From contig CAZPPS010000003.1 of NCBI GenBank assembly GCA_964588495.1, positions 62,001 to 126,000 on the forward strand: DNA of 64,000 bases. The letters run 5' to 3'. Source of the DNA: CAVPKN01 sp964588495. Lineage in GTDB: Bacteria > Chlamydiota > Chlamydiia > Chlamydiales > JAAKFR01. Positions 43,313 through 51,160 of this stretch are shown here, piece by piece. Both the position numbers and the translations under genes were made by a program. The notes beneath the pieces are model-generated. The model was given only the letters and a program-made list of their open reading frames with translations. It was not told where the DNA came from and searched no databases. Position 1 is the first letter of the stretch. The number at the start of each line of letters is the position of its first letter.

Positions 43313-43974
43313 AAGCTTCCCTGATCTTATTAGCTGGCGGCAGCGGCCAAAGAATGCAAACAGAAACTCCCAAGCAGTTTCTGCCCCTTAAAAACCTTCC
43401 TGTAGCCCTTCACAGCCTTCAAATATTTTTAAAAACTGAAAAATTCGAACAGATTGTTGTTGTATGCGCAGAAAAATTTAGACATTTTTTTGAAGGTTTT
43501 TCTGTGGTTTTTGCCTCACCTGGACTTTTGAGACAAGATTCGGTTTTTAATGGCCTTCAAAAAGTGGATCCTGATTCGGAGTGGGTCTGCGTTCACGATG
43601 CTGCTAGACCTTTTATCACAGAAGAAATGGTTCACAACCTCTTTGAAGGGGGGAAAACAGCAAGTAGCGCAACACTTGCCATGCCTGTCAAATATACCCT
43701 CAAAGAGATTGGAGAAGGGGATTTTGTGGCCCGCACATTGAATCGCTCTCATATTTGGGAAATCCAAACTCCGCAGTTGATAAAAAAACAGATTCTTCAA
43801 AAAGGGTTCGAGCATGTCCATCAAAATGGCCTTGAAGTTACCGATGATGTCTCGATTGCTGAGCTCATTGGAGAGTCTGTGAAGCTCGTAACGGGCTCTT
43901 ATAAAAATATTAAGCTGACAACCCCTGAAGATTTAGCTTTTGCCGAATGGATGCTACAAACAAATATCAGCTAA
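43309..43974 (+). CDS. ispD: 2-C-methyl-D-erythritol 4-phosphate cytidylyltransferase
   Basis: Third enzyme of the MEP isoprenoid pathway, making CDP-ME. 221 residues. LILLAGGSGQRMQTETPKQFLPL is the CTP-binding loop, VHDAARPFI (about residue 98) the signature, and VTDDVSIAELIG near the end completes it. It overlaps yaeI by four bases and truA by 28 bases, so the three form one unit. ispF of the same pathway is at 4491. Confidence 0.95.
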   Translation: MKASLILLAGGSGQRMQTETPKQFLPLKNLPVALHSLQIFLKTEKFEQIVVVCAEKFRHFFEGFSVVFASPGLLRQDSVFNGLQKVDPDSEWVCVHDAARPFITEEMVHNLFEGGKTASSATLAMPVKYTLKEIGEGDFVARTLNRSHIWEIQTPQLIKKQILQKGFEHVHQNGLEVTDDVSIAELIGESVKLVTGSYKNIKLTTPEDLAFAEWMLQTNIS

Positions 43975-44723
43975 AAATCGCCTACGATGGGACAAACTAT
44001 AGTGGCTGGCAAGTTCAGCCCAACTCTATCAGTATCCAAGGTCTCATCGAAAAAGCCCTTCAAACTCTACTCAAAGAGAATGTGCGCCTGATTGGCGCTG
44101 GAAGAACCGATGCAGGGGTGCATGCAAAGGGGCAAGTGGCCCATTTTTGCACAGATATTGCTCTCGACTGTACGCTAATGATCCACGCTCTCAACGGAAT
44201 GCTCCCTTCAGCTATTCGGATTAAAGAATTCAATCCTGCGCACCCACTTTTCCACTCTCAGTATTCGGCAATTTCTAAAGAATACCACTACCATCTTTGG
44301 TTGGATAAAGTAATGGACCCCTGTCTTTGCCTTTACCGGCACCACTTTTGTTATAAAAACTTCTCTCTTGAGTTGCTTAAAAAGGGCGCTGAGCACTTTG
44401 TGGGAACCCATGATTTTACAACCTTTACAAACATTGGCGGCAACACCAAAAGTAATGTCCGGACTCTTTTCAGACTTGACACTGTGGAACAGGAAGGGGG
44501 CGTACGTCTTGAATTTCAGGGCAACGGGTTTTTATACAAAATGGTGCGCAATATCGTAGGCACATTGCTTGAAGTTGCCACCCAAAAAAGGGCCATCACA
44601 GATATCCCTGAGCTTCTTTTGGCAAACGACCGGAAGAAGGCAGCAGCTGCCGCTCCCGCTAAAGGGCTCTTCCTGATGAAAATTAATTACAAATGTATCT
44701 CAGAAAATGATCGGAATGAGTAA
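43947..44723 (+). CDS. truA: tRNA pseudouridine(38-40) synthase
   Basis: Makes pseudouridine at positions 38-40 of the tRNA anticodon stem. 258 residues. GAGRTDAGVHAKGQVAHF near residue 51 contains the catalytic Asp; YHYHLW and FLYKMVRNIVGTLLEVA (about 198-215) are the other family motifs. The frame starts inside ispD; a later start would cut the conserved KIAYDGTNYSGWQ, so this start is right. It converges with the HAD gene, overlapping by 37 bases. Confidence 0.95.
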   Translation: MDATNKYQLKIAYDGTNYSGWQVQPNSISIQGLIEKALQTLLKENVRLIGAGRTDAGVHAKGQVAHFCTDIALDCTLMIHALNGMLPSAIRIKEFNPAHPLFHSQYSAISKEYHYHLWLDKVMDPCLCLYRHHFCYKNFSLELLKKGAEHFVGTHDFTTFTNIGGNTKSNVRTLFRLDTVEQEGGVRLEFQGNGFLYKMVRNIVGTLLEVATQKRAITDIPELLLANDRKKAAAAAPAKGLFLMKINYKCISENDRNE

Positions 44724-45370
44724 AATTTTCGTCCAATCTCTTCGGCTAATCTTTTGATTTCAGCAGCATCGAAAAATTCAGAGAGCAAAATCCCTTCTGC
44801 TTCGGCTCCTAACAGCGCCTTTAACCCCCTTGGGGAATCTTCAAATCCAATGACCCTGTCATCTGGAGATTTAAACAAAGAAATTGCCTTCTGATAGCAC
44901 TCAGGATGAGGTTTTGGCTGCGAATAGTGCTCACGCGTGATCCAGTTGGGAATGGAATTAAGTATGGGATGCTTGGATTTAATGAAATCGATCTGCTCTT
45001 TTGGGGAATGAGTGACCACACACCTTTTTTTCCCAGCAGCAGCAAGCGCCTCCAAAAGCTCTGCAACCCCAGGCATCAAAGGGGGTCCTTCTGTTTGAAG
45101 AAGCTCATAGTAGGCTCTTTTCTTTTCCTGATAGAGCACATCCCAGGAAGGCTCCATTTGCTGCAGCTCTGGAAATTCTCGATAGACATTTTCTTTAATG
45201 GCAGTCGCCGAATAGAGAGCATAACCCATATATTTGCGCTGATCCCACTTGAGAGAAAATCCTCTTGCTGTGCACATTTTAAGATAAGCCCTATAATGGA
45301 GCTCTTCGGTATTAACCAGTACTCCGTCAAAGTCAAAAAGAAAAAGTTGATAATGTTCTATCCATTTCAT
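44687..45370 (-). CDS. HAD-family hydrolase (phosphoglycolate phosphatase-like)
   Basis: 227 residues from the ATG at 45370, with two earlier in-frame Met possible. FLFDFDGVLVNTEE (residues about 10-23) has the DxD nucleophile pair, VVTHSP is motif II, PKPHPECYQKA motif III and GFEDSPRGLKA motif IV, with a helical cap of the beta-phosphoglucomutase/Gph type between. Cytosolic. The substrate cannot be set from sequence. Its 3' end overlaps truA on the other strand by 37 bases; its 5' end overlaps the divergent lipoprotein gene by 18 bases, an unusually tight arrangement. Confidence 0.9.
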   Translation of the reverse strand: MKWIEHYQLFLFDFDGVLVNTEELHYRAYLKMCTARGFSLKWDQRKYMGYALYSATAIKENVYREFPELQQMEPSWDVLYQEKKRAYYELLQTEGPPLMPGVAELLEALAAAGKKRCVVTHSPKEQIDFIKSKHPILNSIPNWITREHYSQPKPHPECYQKAISLFKSPDDRVIGFEDSPRGLKALLGAEAEGILLSEFFDAAEIKRLAEEIGRKFYSFRSFSEIHL

Positions 45371-46186
45371 GCGCACCATTTTAAATACCGGCACTTTTAT
45401 TTGCTCCTCCTATCTCTATTTTTGTGTAGCTGCTCCTCTAAAGAGTCAAAAGCCCTCAAACAAAATCTCAAAGGGGAATACATTTTTAGAGAACACACGG
45501 AGTTTTTCTTCACCCCTCCCCCTCCGACGCCCCAACCCAAAGAGAAATATCCTTGGGAAGACAAATACATCGGTAACCTGCCGCGCATTACCAAAGAATT
45601 TTTCAGATGCAAAGGAGATCCTTCAAATCCGTTTGTCCTCTACCAACCCGAAGGAAAAGAAGGGATAAAATACTACGATTGCCAAGGAAAACATGGTCTG
45701 CCGCTACGTGAGGGCAAAGAATTTGTCTATCCAACCCTGATTGAGATCCTTAATTTTATCCAGCAAAAGACAAACAAGCGGGTCATTATCACCTGTGGCC
45801 ACAGATGCCCTAAACACAATCTCTATGTGGACCACACTCCCTATAATTGGAGCTCTAAACACATGCTCGGGGCAGAAGTTGACTTTTATGTCCAAGGGAT
45901 GGAACAGGAGCCCCTTCAGATCATCGATCTGATAAAAGAATATTATTCAAATCAGCCAGCTGAATACCAAACTTTCCAGCGCTTCGAGCAAGGAAAGCTC
46001 AATGTTTCCACACCTCCCTGGATGAACAAAGAGATTTTTATCAAACTCTACCTCCCTCATGAGGGGCGCAACTGCGAAAATACCCATCCCTACCCTTACC
46101 TTGGGATCCAGATCCGTCACGACCGGGATCTCAACACCAAAGTGACCTTTGATCAAAAACAATCGCAAAACTATTTGCGCAATTAG
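45353..46186 (+). CDS. Lipoprotein with M15-type (DD-/LD-carboxypeptidase-like) zinc peptidase domain
   Basis: 277 residues starting MFYPFHAHHFKYRH, a hydrophobic run LLLLSLFLC and a lipobox-like LCSC, so probably anchored in a membrane facing the periplasm. Residues about 140-180 read ITCGHRCPKHN and SSKHMLGAEVDFYV: the R-x-P-x-H-N then S-x-H-x-x-G-x-x-x-D zinc-binding arrangement of peptidase M15/DUF882 proteins, which cut peptidoglycan stem peptides. HDRDL further on (about residue 265) could give the third ligand. Pro-rich linker TPPPPTPQPK near residue 50. The start lies inside the divergent HAD gene. A peptidoglycan-remodelling role fits murA in this window. Confidence 0.75.
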   Translation: MFYPFHAHHFKYRHFYLLLLSLFLCSCSSKESKALKQNLKGEYIFREHTEFFFTPPPPTPQPKEKYPWEDKYIGNLPRITKEFFRCKGDPSNPFVLYQPEGKEGIKYYDCQGKHGLPLREGKEFVYPTLIEILNFIQQKTNKRVIITCGHRCPKHNLYVDHTPYNWSSKHMLGAEVDFYVQGMEQEPLQIIDLIKEYYSNQPAEYQTFQRFEQGKLNVSTPPWMNKEIFIKLYLPHEGRNCENTHPYPYLGIQIRHDRDLNTKVTFDQKQSQNYLRN

Positions 46187-46204
46187 AATGGAACCGTCTA
46201 TACT
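46175..46204 (+). promoter_or_regulatory. tRNA-Leu promoter
   Basis: TTGCGC (46175-46180), 18 bases, TATACT (46199-46204), 14 bases before the first tRNA base. It overlaps the end of the lipoprotein gene. Confidence 0.6.
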
Positions 46205-46218
46205 AAACCCTCTTCAGC

Positions 46219-46301
46219 GCCGATGTGGCGAAATGGTAGACGCGGTAGACTCAAAATCTACTTCTGGCAACAGAGTGTTGGTTCGAGTCCGATCATCGGC
46301 A
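46219..46301 (+). tRNA. tRNA-Leu, anticodon CAA
   Basis: 83 bases. Acceptor GCCGATG pairs with CATCGGC, followed by A73; anticodon stem GTAGA/TCTAC with loop CTCAAAA gives anticodon CAA (codon UUG); the long variable arm is typical of leucine; the T loop is TTCGAGT. CCA is not encoded. Its own promoter and terminator frame it. Confidence 0.96.
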
Positions 46302-46305
46302 TTGT

Positions 46306-46346
46306 ACCGGACAAGGTCTCTTTAAAAGGAATTTGTCCGGTTTTTT
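46306..46346 (+). terminator. Rho-independent terminator of tRNA-Leu
   Basis: ACCGGACAA and TTGTCCGGT pair (9 bp) and are followed by six T. This also shows that the next gene must start downstream, at 46375. Confidence 0.93.
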
Positions 46347-46374
46347 GTTTGTTAAATTGTTGCTTTTTCTTCTC

Positions 46375-47955
46375 ATGATGAAAAAACTCATTTACATCCT
46401 CCCCCTTTTATTTCTTAGCCTTACAAGAGAATCCCTGGGTAATGATCTTAAAAGTTATTTCGTCAATCATGCTCCTGTTGATTTTTCGCTGACACAGCAA
46501 AAAGAAGCCGAATTCAATAGCCTCTTGGCTTCTTTTACAAATGAGAGTCCCTCTGCGGATCAACAAGAATGCTTCTACCGGATCAAAGAAATTGTCGAGG
46601 GTGGAAAAACACTCATTTTAGAAGATGGCTCGATCTGGTTAGTGGGATTGTTTTATCGTGATATTGTACGCGATTGGCAGCCTGGGCAGCGCCTGAGGTT
46701 GGCTTATCATTCGCAACATTCCAACAATATTCAGTTTGAAAATGTGGATCAGGGAAATTGCGCCTGGGGTGTAAATGAAAAAATGCCTGAAAAAGCGCTC
46801 GGCTCTTTTATTCTTAGAGTTTCAAACTCGGCATTTGAGTCTAGTAATGAGTCTAAATTAATCATGGATAATGGGCTCATTTTCAAGGGCCCCAGAGTGA
46901 CCTGGAAAGTGCGCGAGCAAGTGTTTATTTTCCATAGTCCCTCTTACGGCTATTACGAAATTTGGAACCAGACGCGCAAGGAGTGGAGCAGTTTTTGGAA
47001 ACTGGTCGGCAATGAAAAAGAGGGAAGTTCCGAAAGTTTTTTCAATATTGAAGATCAGCTTAATAAGCAGGTATTAGGGCAAAAGGAAGTTGTTAAATGT
47101 GTCTCTTCTGCTCTTTTCAATTGTTGGGCAGGCCTTAATGATCCTAAATTGCCCATTGGCGTTTTCTTGTTTCTAGGGCCAACAGGGGTCGGAAAAACGG
47201 AATTGGCAAAAACTTTGACTCAGGAGCTTTATAAAAATCCGCAGCATTTGATCCGCTTCGATATGTCGCAATTTGTCACACAATATGATTATACCAGACT
47301 CATTGGTTCTCCTCCTGGCTATGTGAACCATGAAGAAGGGGGGCAATTAACGAATGCGCTCAAGGCCCACCCGGCATCTATTGTGCTACTTGACGAAATC
47401 GAAAAGGCCCATCCTGGTATCCACAAGGCTTTTCTCCCCATTTTTGATGAAGGGTACATCACCGATTCCAAAAATAAGGTTACTCCTTGTAATCGAGCCA
47501 TTTTTATTATGACGGGCAATATCTGTTCGGAAAAAATCGCCCACTTATTTCATCGAGGATATAGTTCTGAAGAGGTCCTTAAAGCGATCGAACCTGAAGT
47601 CATTGCACAACTCTCCCCTGAGCTATATAACAGACTCACAACTGTTGTTTTTAGACCCATTACTCCTGAGCTCATGGCAAGTTTGGTCGATCAGAAATTG
47701 GAGCAAGTGATCCAACAGCTCAAAAAAACGAAAAAGCTTGAGCTAATCATTGATGACTCCGTCAAGCAATACCTCATAACACATGGCTATCACCCCACTC
47801 TAGGCGTTCGACCCTTGAAACGATTGATTCAAAACGAACTGATCTCTTTTGTTTCATACGCCATTATCAAAGACGGCATTCCCGAAAATAGCATCTTGAC
47901 CCTGTGGTATTTAGAACACAACGATTCCTGGCACCTTTCTTGGAGTGCAGATTAA
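46375..47955 (+). CDS. Exported ClpB-like AAA+ ATPase with novel N-terminal domain
   Basis: 526 residues. A signal peptide (MMKKLIYILPLLFLSLTRESLG) is followed by a 200-residue beta-rich region with two related segments, LILEDGSIWLVG (about 80-91) and LIMDNGLIFKGP (about 162-173), then a full Clp/Hsp100 D2-type AAA+ module: Walker A GPTGVGKT (268-275), pore loop GYVN (315-318), Walker B LLDEIEKAHP (338-347), arginine finger region PELYNR (R420), sensor 2 GVRPLKR (about 480). Catalytic residues are intact; the pore loop GYVG of ClpB is GYVN. Start from 46375 because the tRNA terminator ends just upstream. An SDR with a signal peptide follows after eight bases. Paralogue of the gene at 24114. 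Confidence 0.85.
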   Translation: MMKKLIYILPLLFLSLTRESLGNDLKSYFVNHAPVDFSLTQQKEAEFNSLLASFTNESPSADQQECFYRIKEIVEGGKTLILEDGSIWLVGLFYRDIVRDWQPGQRLRLAYHSQHSNNIQFENVDQGNCAWGVNEKMPEKALGSFILRVSNSAFESSNESKLIMDNGLIFKGPRVTWKVREQVFIFHSPSYGYYEIWNQTRKEWSSFWKLVGNEKEGSSESFFNIEDQLNKQVLGQKEVVKCVSSALFNCWAGLNDPKLPIGVFLFLGPTGVGKTELAKTLTQELYKNPQHLIRFDMSQFVTQYDYTRLIGSPPGYVNHEEGGQLTNALKAHPASIVLLDEIEKAHPGIHKAFLPIFDEGYITDSKNKVTPCNRAIFIMTGNICSEKIAHLFHRGYSSEEVLKAIEPEVIAQLSPELYNRLTTVVFRPITPELMASLVDQKLEQVIQQLKKTKKLELIIDDSVKQYLITHGYHPTLGVRPLKRLIQNELISFVSYAIIKDGIPENSILTLWYLEHNDSWHLSWSAD

Positions 47956-47963
47956 GGATTTTT

Positions 47964-48812
47964 ATGTTTACCAAATTTGTTTCAATTTTTGTAGGTATCC
48001 TAACAATGAGTTCACCGCTGACATACGCTCAAACAGAGATTAAAATGGCAAAAAAGTTTCAGGATCAAGTTGTCATTGTCACAGGTGCTTCTAGAGGCAT
48101 CGGACGGGGTATTGCGACTCTTTTTGCTAAAGAAGGGGCCAAGCTTGTTTTAGTCGGAAGAGATGAAAAGCAGTTGAAAGACGTTAAAAGCGATATCGAG
48201 CATCTCGGAGAGAAAGCAATCGTTCTAAAAGGCGATGTGAGCTGCCCAAAAGACATGGAAAACATGGTCGAACAAACCCTCACAGCTTACGGAAAAGTGG
48301 ACATTCTTTGCCATAATGCAGGCATTTATCCCCATGCGCGATTAGAGAATATGACCCTTCAAGAATGGCAAAAAGTAATCGATACTAACTTGACAGGCAC
48401 TTTTTTAGCGGTTAAATCGTGCATCCCTACAATGAAAAACCAGGGCAGCGGTAAAATTGTTGTCATCTCCTCGATTTCAGGCCCCAAAACTGCCCTACCC
48501 GGTTACTCTCATTACACGGCTTCTAAAGCGGGCGTTGCTGGGTTCGTTAAGACAGCAGCTGTTGAGCTTGCCAAGTATAAGATCCACATCAACGCCGTCG
48601 AACCTGGCAATATCCTAACGGAAGGATTCTCAGCTACTGACCACACAATGCGTATGCTGCCAGCCATTCCTTTAGGGAGATTTGGCACCCCTGAAGACAT
48701 CGCTTATGCAGTCATGTTTCTGGCCTCCCACGAATCCGATTACATCACAGGCCAAAGCTTGATCGTAGATGGGGGCCAAACTCTCCCCGAAAGCCACCAT
48801 TTAGAATATTAA
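47964..48812 (+). CDS. Short-chain dehydrogenase/reductase with apparent signal peptide
   Basis: 282 residues. The catalytic part starts at about residue 28 (MAKKFQDQVVIVTGASRGIGRG, Rossmann TGxxxGIG) with NAG (HNAGIY), the S-Y-K active site (SSISG, YSHYTASKAG) and the C-terminal LASHESDYITGQSLIVDGG of classical SDRs, nearest to FabG/3-hydroxyacyl or glucose dehydrogenases. In front is MFTKFVSIFVGILTMSSPLTYAQ, a good signal peptide, with AAGGA five bases before its ATG; an internal ATG (at 48045) would give a cytosolic form. Its stop codon TAA is formed by one T plus the first two bases of the family E element. Substrate unknown. Confidence 0.85.
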   Translation: MFTKFVSIFVGILTMSSPLTYAQTEIKMAKKFQDQVVIVTGASRGIGRGIATLFAKEGAKLVLVGRDEKQLKDVKSDIEHLGEKAIVLKGDVSCPKDMENMVEQTLTAYGKVDILCHNAGIYPHARLENMTLQEWQKVIDTNLTGTFLAVKSCIPTMKNQGSGKIVVISSISGPKTALPGYSHYTASKAGVAGFVKTAAVELAKYKIHINAVEPGNILTEGFSATDHTMRMLPAIPLGRFGTPEDIAYAVMFLASHESDYITGQSLIVDGGQTLPESHHLEY

Positions 48813-48976
48813 CCTGAGTTTTGGGCTATTTTTCCTCATCCTCAGGGATTTTTGTGAGGCAAAACCGCAACTTTTTTGCGAAGCTCATTGCAGAGCTCCT
48901 ATTTGCGAGCAAAAAAGTGCGATTTGGACCACAAAAAATACCTGAGAATGAGGGAAAAGAACCCAAAACTCAGGTT
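48811..48976. mobile_element. 166-bp MITE-like palindromic element, family E
   Basis: Same ends and length as the copies at 23891 and 39445, lying in the other orientation, with some internal changes. The flanks (TATT, ACTA) are not a repeat, so the target duplication is lost or this copy moved by recombination. Its first two bases complete the stop codon of the SDR gene. The gap to 49103 holds nothing else. Confidence 0.82.
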
Positions 48977-49103
48977 ACTAACGGGATAATCCAACATATC
49001 TACCACGTTTTTGGTTCCCATTGCCAACTTATTTGATGGATTGTCAAATGGTTAGCCTTTTTGCAAGTAGATCTTAAAAGGCACTCTCTTTTATGATCGG
49101 AGC

Positions 49104-49505
49104 ATGAAGTGTCCAATTCTTACTCGTTATTCGGAAACGGCTCAGGATGGGATCATTCATCATTCGAGCTATGTGATCTATCTGGAAGTGGCGCGCATTG
49201 AATTTTTTAAAGGCATTGGATGTGACATTAATGCCCTTGAAAAAAGAAAAATCTTTTGCCCGGTTGTCGATCTTTCTCTCAAGTTTATAAAGCCCCTCTA
49301 TTCTTTAGAAAAAATTGAGGTGGCCATAGAGATAGAAAGCTCCTCAAAGGTGCGCTTTAGCTTAAAGTACCAAATTCTTAGAGATAACGAGTGTGTCGCT
49401 TCTGCAACAAGCTCTCATTGCTTTGTCAACGAGCATTTCAAGCCCATTGCCATTCCCCAAGAGTATTTCAATCAGCTTACAACGCGTCTTAAAACTCCTT
49501 GTTGA
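49104..49505 (+). CDS. Acyl-CoA thioesterase, YbgC/4HBT hotdog family
   Basis: 133 residues of the hotdog fold. RYSETAQDGIIHHSSYVIYLEVARIEFF near the N terminus is the YbgC/4-hydroxybenzoyl-CoA thioesterase signature (R-Y-x-E-T-D-x-x-G-x-x-H), with Ala at the usual Asp position that begins catalysis, so activity may be altered. Cytosolic, perhaps membrane-associated. It stands alone between the repeat at 48811 and the sulfatase. Confidence 0.83.
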   Translation: MKCPILTRYSETAQDGIIHHSSYVIYLEVARIEFFKGIGCDINALEKRKIFCPVVDLSLKFIKPLYSLEKIEVAIEIESSSKVRFSLKYQILRDNECVASATSSHCFVNEHFKPIAIPQEYFNQLTTRLKTPC

Positions 49506-49594
49506 GCACCTTTCCAGAATCTAAAAAATATTTACATTTAAGTATGCTGTAGCTTAGGAATAAGTGAAATCAACAGTAAAAATTAGGGAAACGC

Positions 49595-51160
49595 ATGTTC
49601 AAGTTTCATGGGTATTTAGTTTTGTTACTGGCGTGTGCCATAAAACTTTTTGCAGCTGATACAAAAGAAAACCGACCTAACATAGTCGTGATCTTTGGAG
49701 ATGATATTGGTCAAAGTAATTTGAGCATTTATTCTAAGGGACTCATGGGCTACCGAACACCCAATATCGACCGTATCGCAGAAGAAGGTCTTATTTTTAC
49801 CGATTATTATGCAGAACAAAGCTGCACAGCTGGAAGAGCCGCTTTCATCACAGGTCAGTGTGTCATACGTACAGGATTAAGTAAAGTAGGTCTTCCTGGA
49901 GCTAATATTGGCCTGCAAGCTGAAGATCCTACAATTGCTCAATTACTAAAGCCTCTTGGATATGCTACAGCCCAGTTCGGCAAGAATCACTTGGGTGATA
50001 GAGATGAATTTCTTCCCACAGTACACGGATTTGATGAATTCTATGGCAATCTTTACCATCTGAACGCAGAGGAGGAGCCTGAGCTTCCCGACTATCCAAA
50101 GGAATCTGATTTTCCTGAATTCAAAAAGCGCTATGGACCACGAGGGGTTATCCATAGTTTTGCAAATGCCGACGGAACACAAACAGTTGAAGATACAGGT
50201 CCTTTGACAAAAAAAAGAATGGAAACCATCGATGATGATATTGCAACACGTTCGGTAGAGTACATCGAAAAACAACATCGGGCTGGCATACCTTTCTTTG
50301 TATGGGTCAATTTTACACATATGCATTTCCGGACGCACCCAAAACCGGAAAGTGTTGGACAGGCTGGAAGATGGTTGGGCCCTTATGCCGATGTGATGAT
50401 TGACCACGATAAAAACGTAGGCACTGTCCTAAAAAAACTCGATGAACTGGGAATCGCAGAGAATACGATTGTCCTTTATACAACAGACAATGGGCCACAT
50501 ATGAATTCATGGCCCGATGCCGGGATGACCCCTTTTCGCAGCGAGAAAAATTCCAATTGGGAAGGAGCTTACCGTGTGCCTGCCATGGTGCGATGGCCAG
50601 GAAAGATTAAGGCGAAGTCCGTCTCTAATGTCATCACTTCTCATTTAGACTGGCTTCCTACTCTTCTCACAGCTGCTGGAGATCCAAACATCAAAGAAAA
50701 GTTGTTAAATGGATATAAAATTGGTAATCGAACATTTAAAGTGCATCTGGATGGTTATAATTTCTTGCCCTTTTTCTTAGGTAAAGAAGAAAAGGGACCT
50801 AGAAATGAATTTTTCTATTTCTCTGATGACGGCGACCTTACAGGCCTTCGTTACGACAATTGGAAGTTTGTCTTTTTAGAACAAAGAGCTGAAGGAACTC
50901 TGAAAGTTTGGTCTGAACCCTTTACAAAATTGAGAGTTCCGAAAATTTTCAATTTGCGTATGGATCCCTATGAGCGGGCAGATATCACTTCTAATACCTA
51001 TTACGACTACTTGCTTAATCACACATTTCTCCTTATTCCTGCTCAAGATTATGTCGCCCAATTCCTTAAATCATTCCAGGAGTTCCCGCCAAGGCAAAAA
51101 GCAGCCAGTTTCTCAATCGATCAAGTTTTGGAAACAATGCAAAAAAGCTATGGGAATTAG
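49595..51160 (+). CDS. Exported arylsulfatase-family hydrolase
   Basis: 521 residues with a signal peptide (MFKFHGYLVLLLACAIKLFAAD). RPNIVVIFGDDIG (residues about 27-40) is the first metal site; SCTAGRAAFITGQ (about 78-90) is the sulfatase C-x-A-x-R motif, whose Cys must be turned into formylglycine; YTTDNGPH and RVPAMVRWPGKI complete the family. The CxAxR form can be matured by an anaerobic radical SAM maturase; none is in the window. It acts on sulfate esters outside the cytosol. AGGGA precedes the ATG. It overlaps the HAD gene by 11 bases, a pairing seen in other bacteria. Confidence 0.9.
   Translation: MFKFHGYLVLLLACAIKLFAADTKENRPNIVVIFGDDIGQSNLSIYSKGLMGYRTPNIDRIAEEGLIFTDYYAEQSCTAGRAAFITGQCVIRTGLSKVGLPGANIGLQAEDPTIAQLLKPLGYATAQFGKNHLGDRDEFLPTVHGFDEFYGNLYHLNAEEEPELPDYPKESDFPEFKKRYGPRGVIHSFANADGTQTVEDTGPLTKKRMETIDDDIATRSVEYIEKQHRAGIPFFVWVNFTHMHFRTHPKPESVGQAGRWLGPYADVMIDHDKNVGTVLKKLDELGIAENTIVLYTTDNGPHMNSWPDAGMTPFRSEKNSNWEGAYRVPAMVRWPGKIKAKSVSNVITSHLDWLPTLLTAAGDPNIKEKLLNGYKIGNRTFKVHLDGYNFLPFFLGKEEKGPRNEFFYFSDDGDLTGLRYDNWKFVFLEQRAEGTLKVWSEPFTKLRVPKIFNLRMDPYERADITSNTYYDYLLNHTFLLIPAQDYVAQFLKSFQEFPPRQKAASFSIDQVLETMQKSYGN

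Noticed and set aside
46333..46374. Start of the AAA+ gene at a TTG at 46333 with AAGGA nearby.
   Set aside because: That TTG is the second arm of the tRNA terminator, so the transcript should end there; the ATG at 46375 opens a proper signal peptide.
48821..49036. Open frame covering the family E element after the SDR gene.
   Set aside because: It is read through a palindrome, and the equivalent frame is not kept in the other copies.
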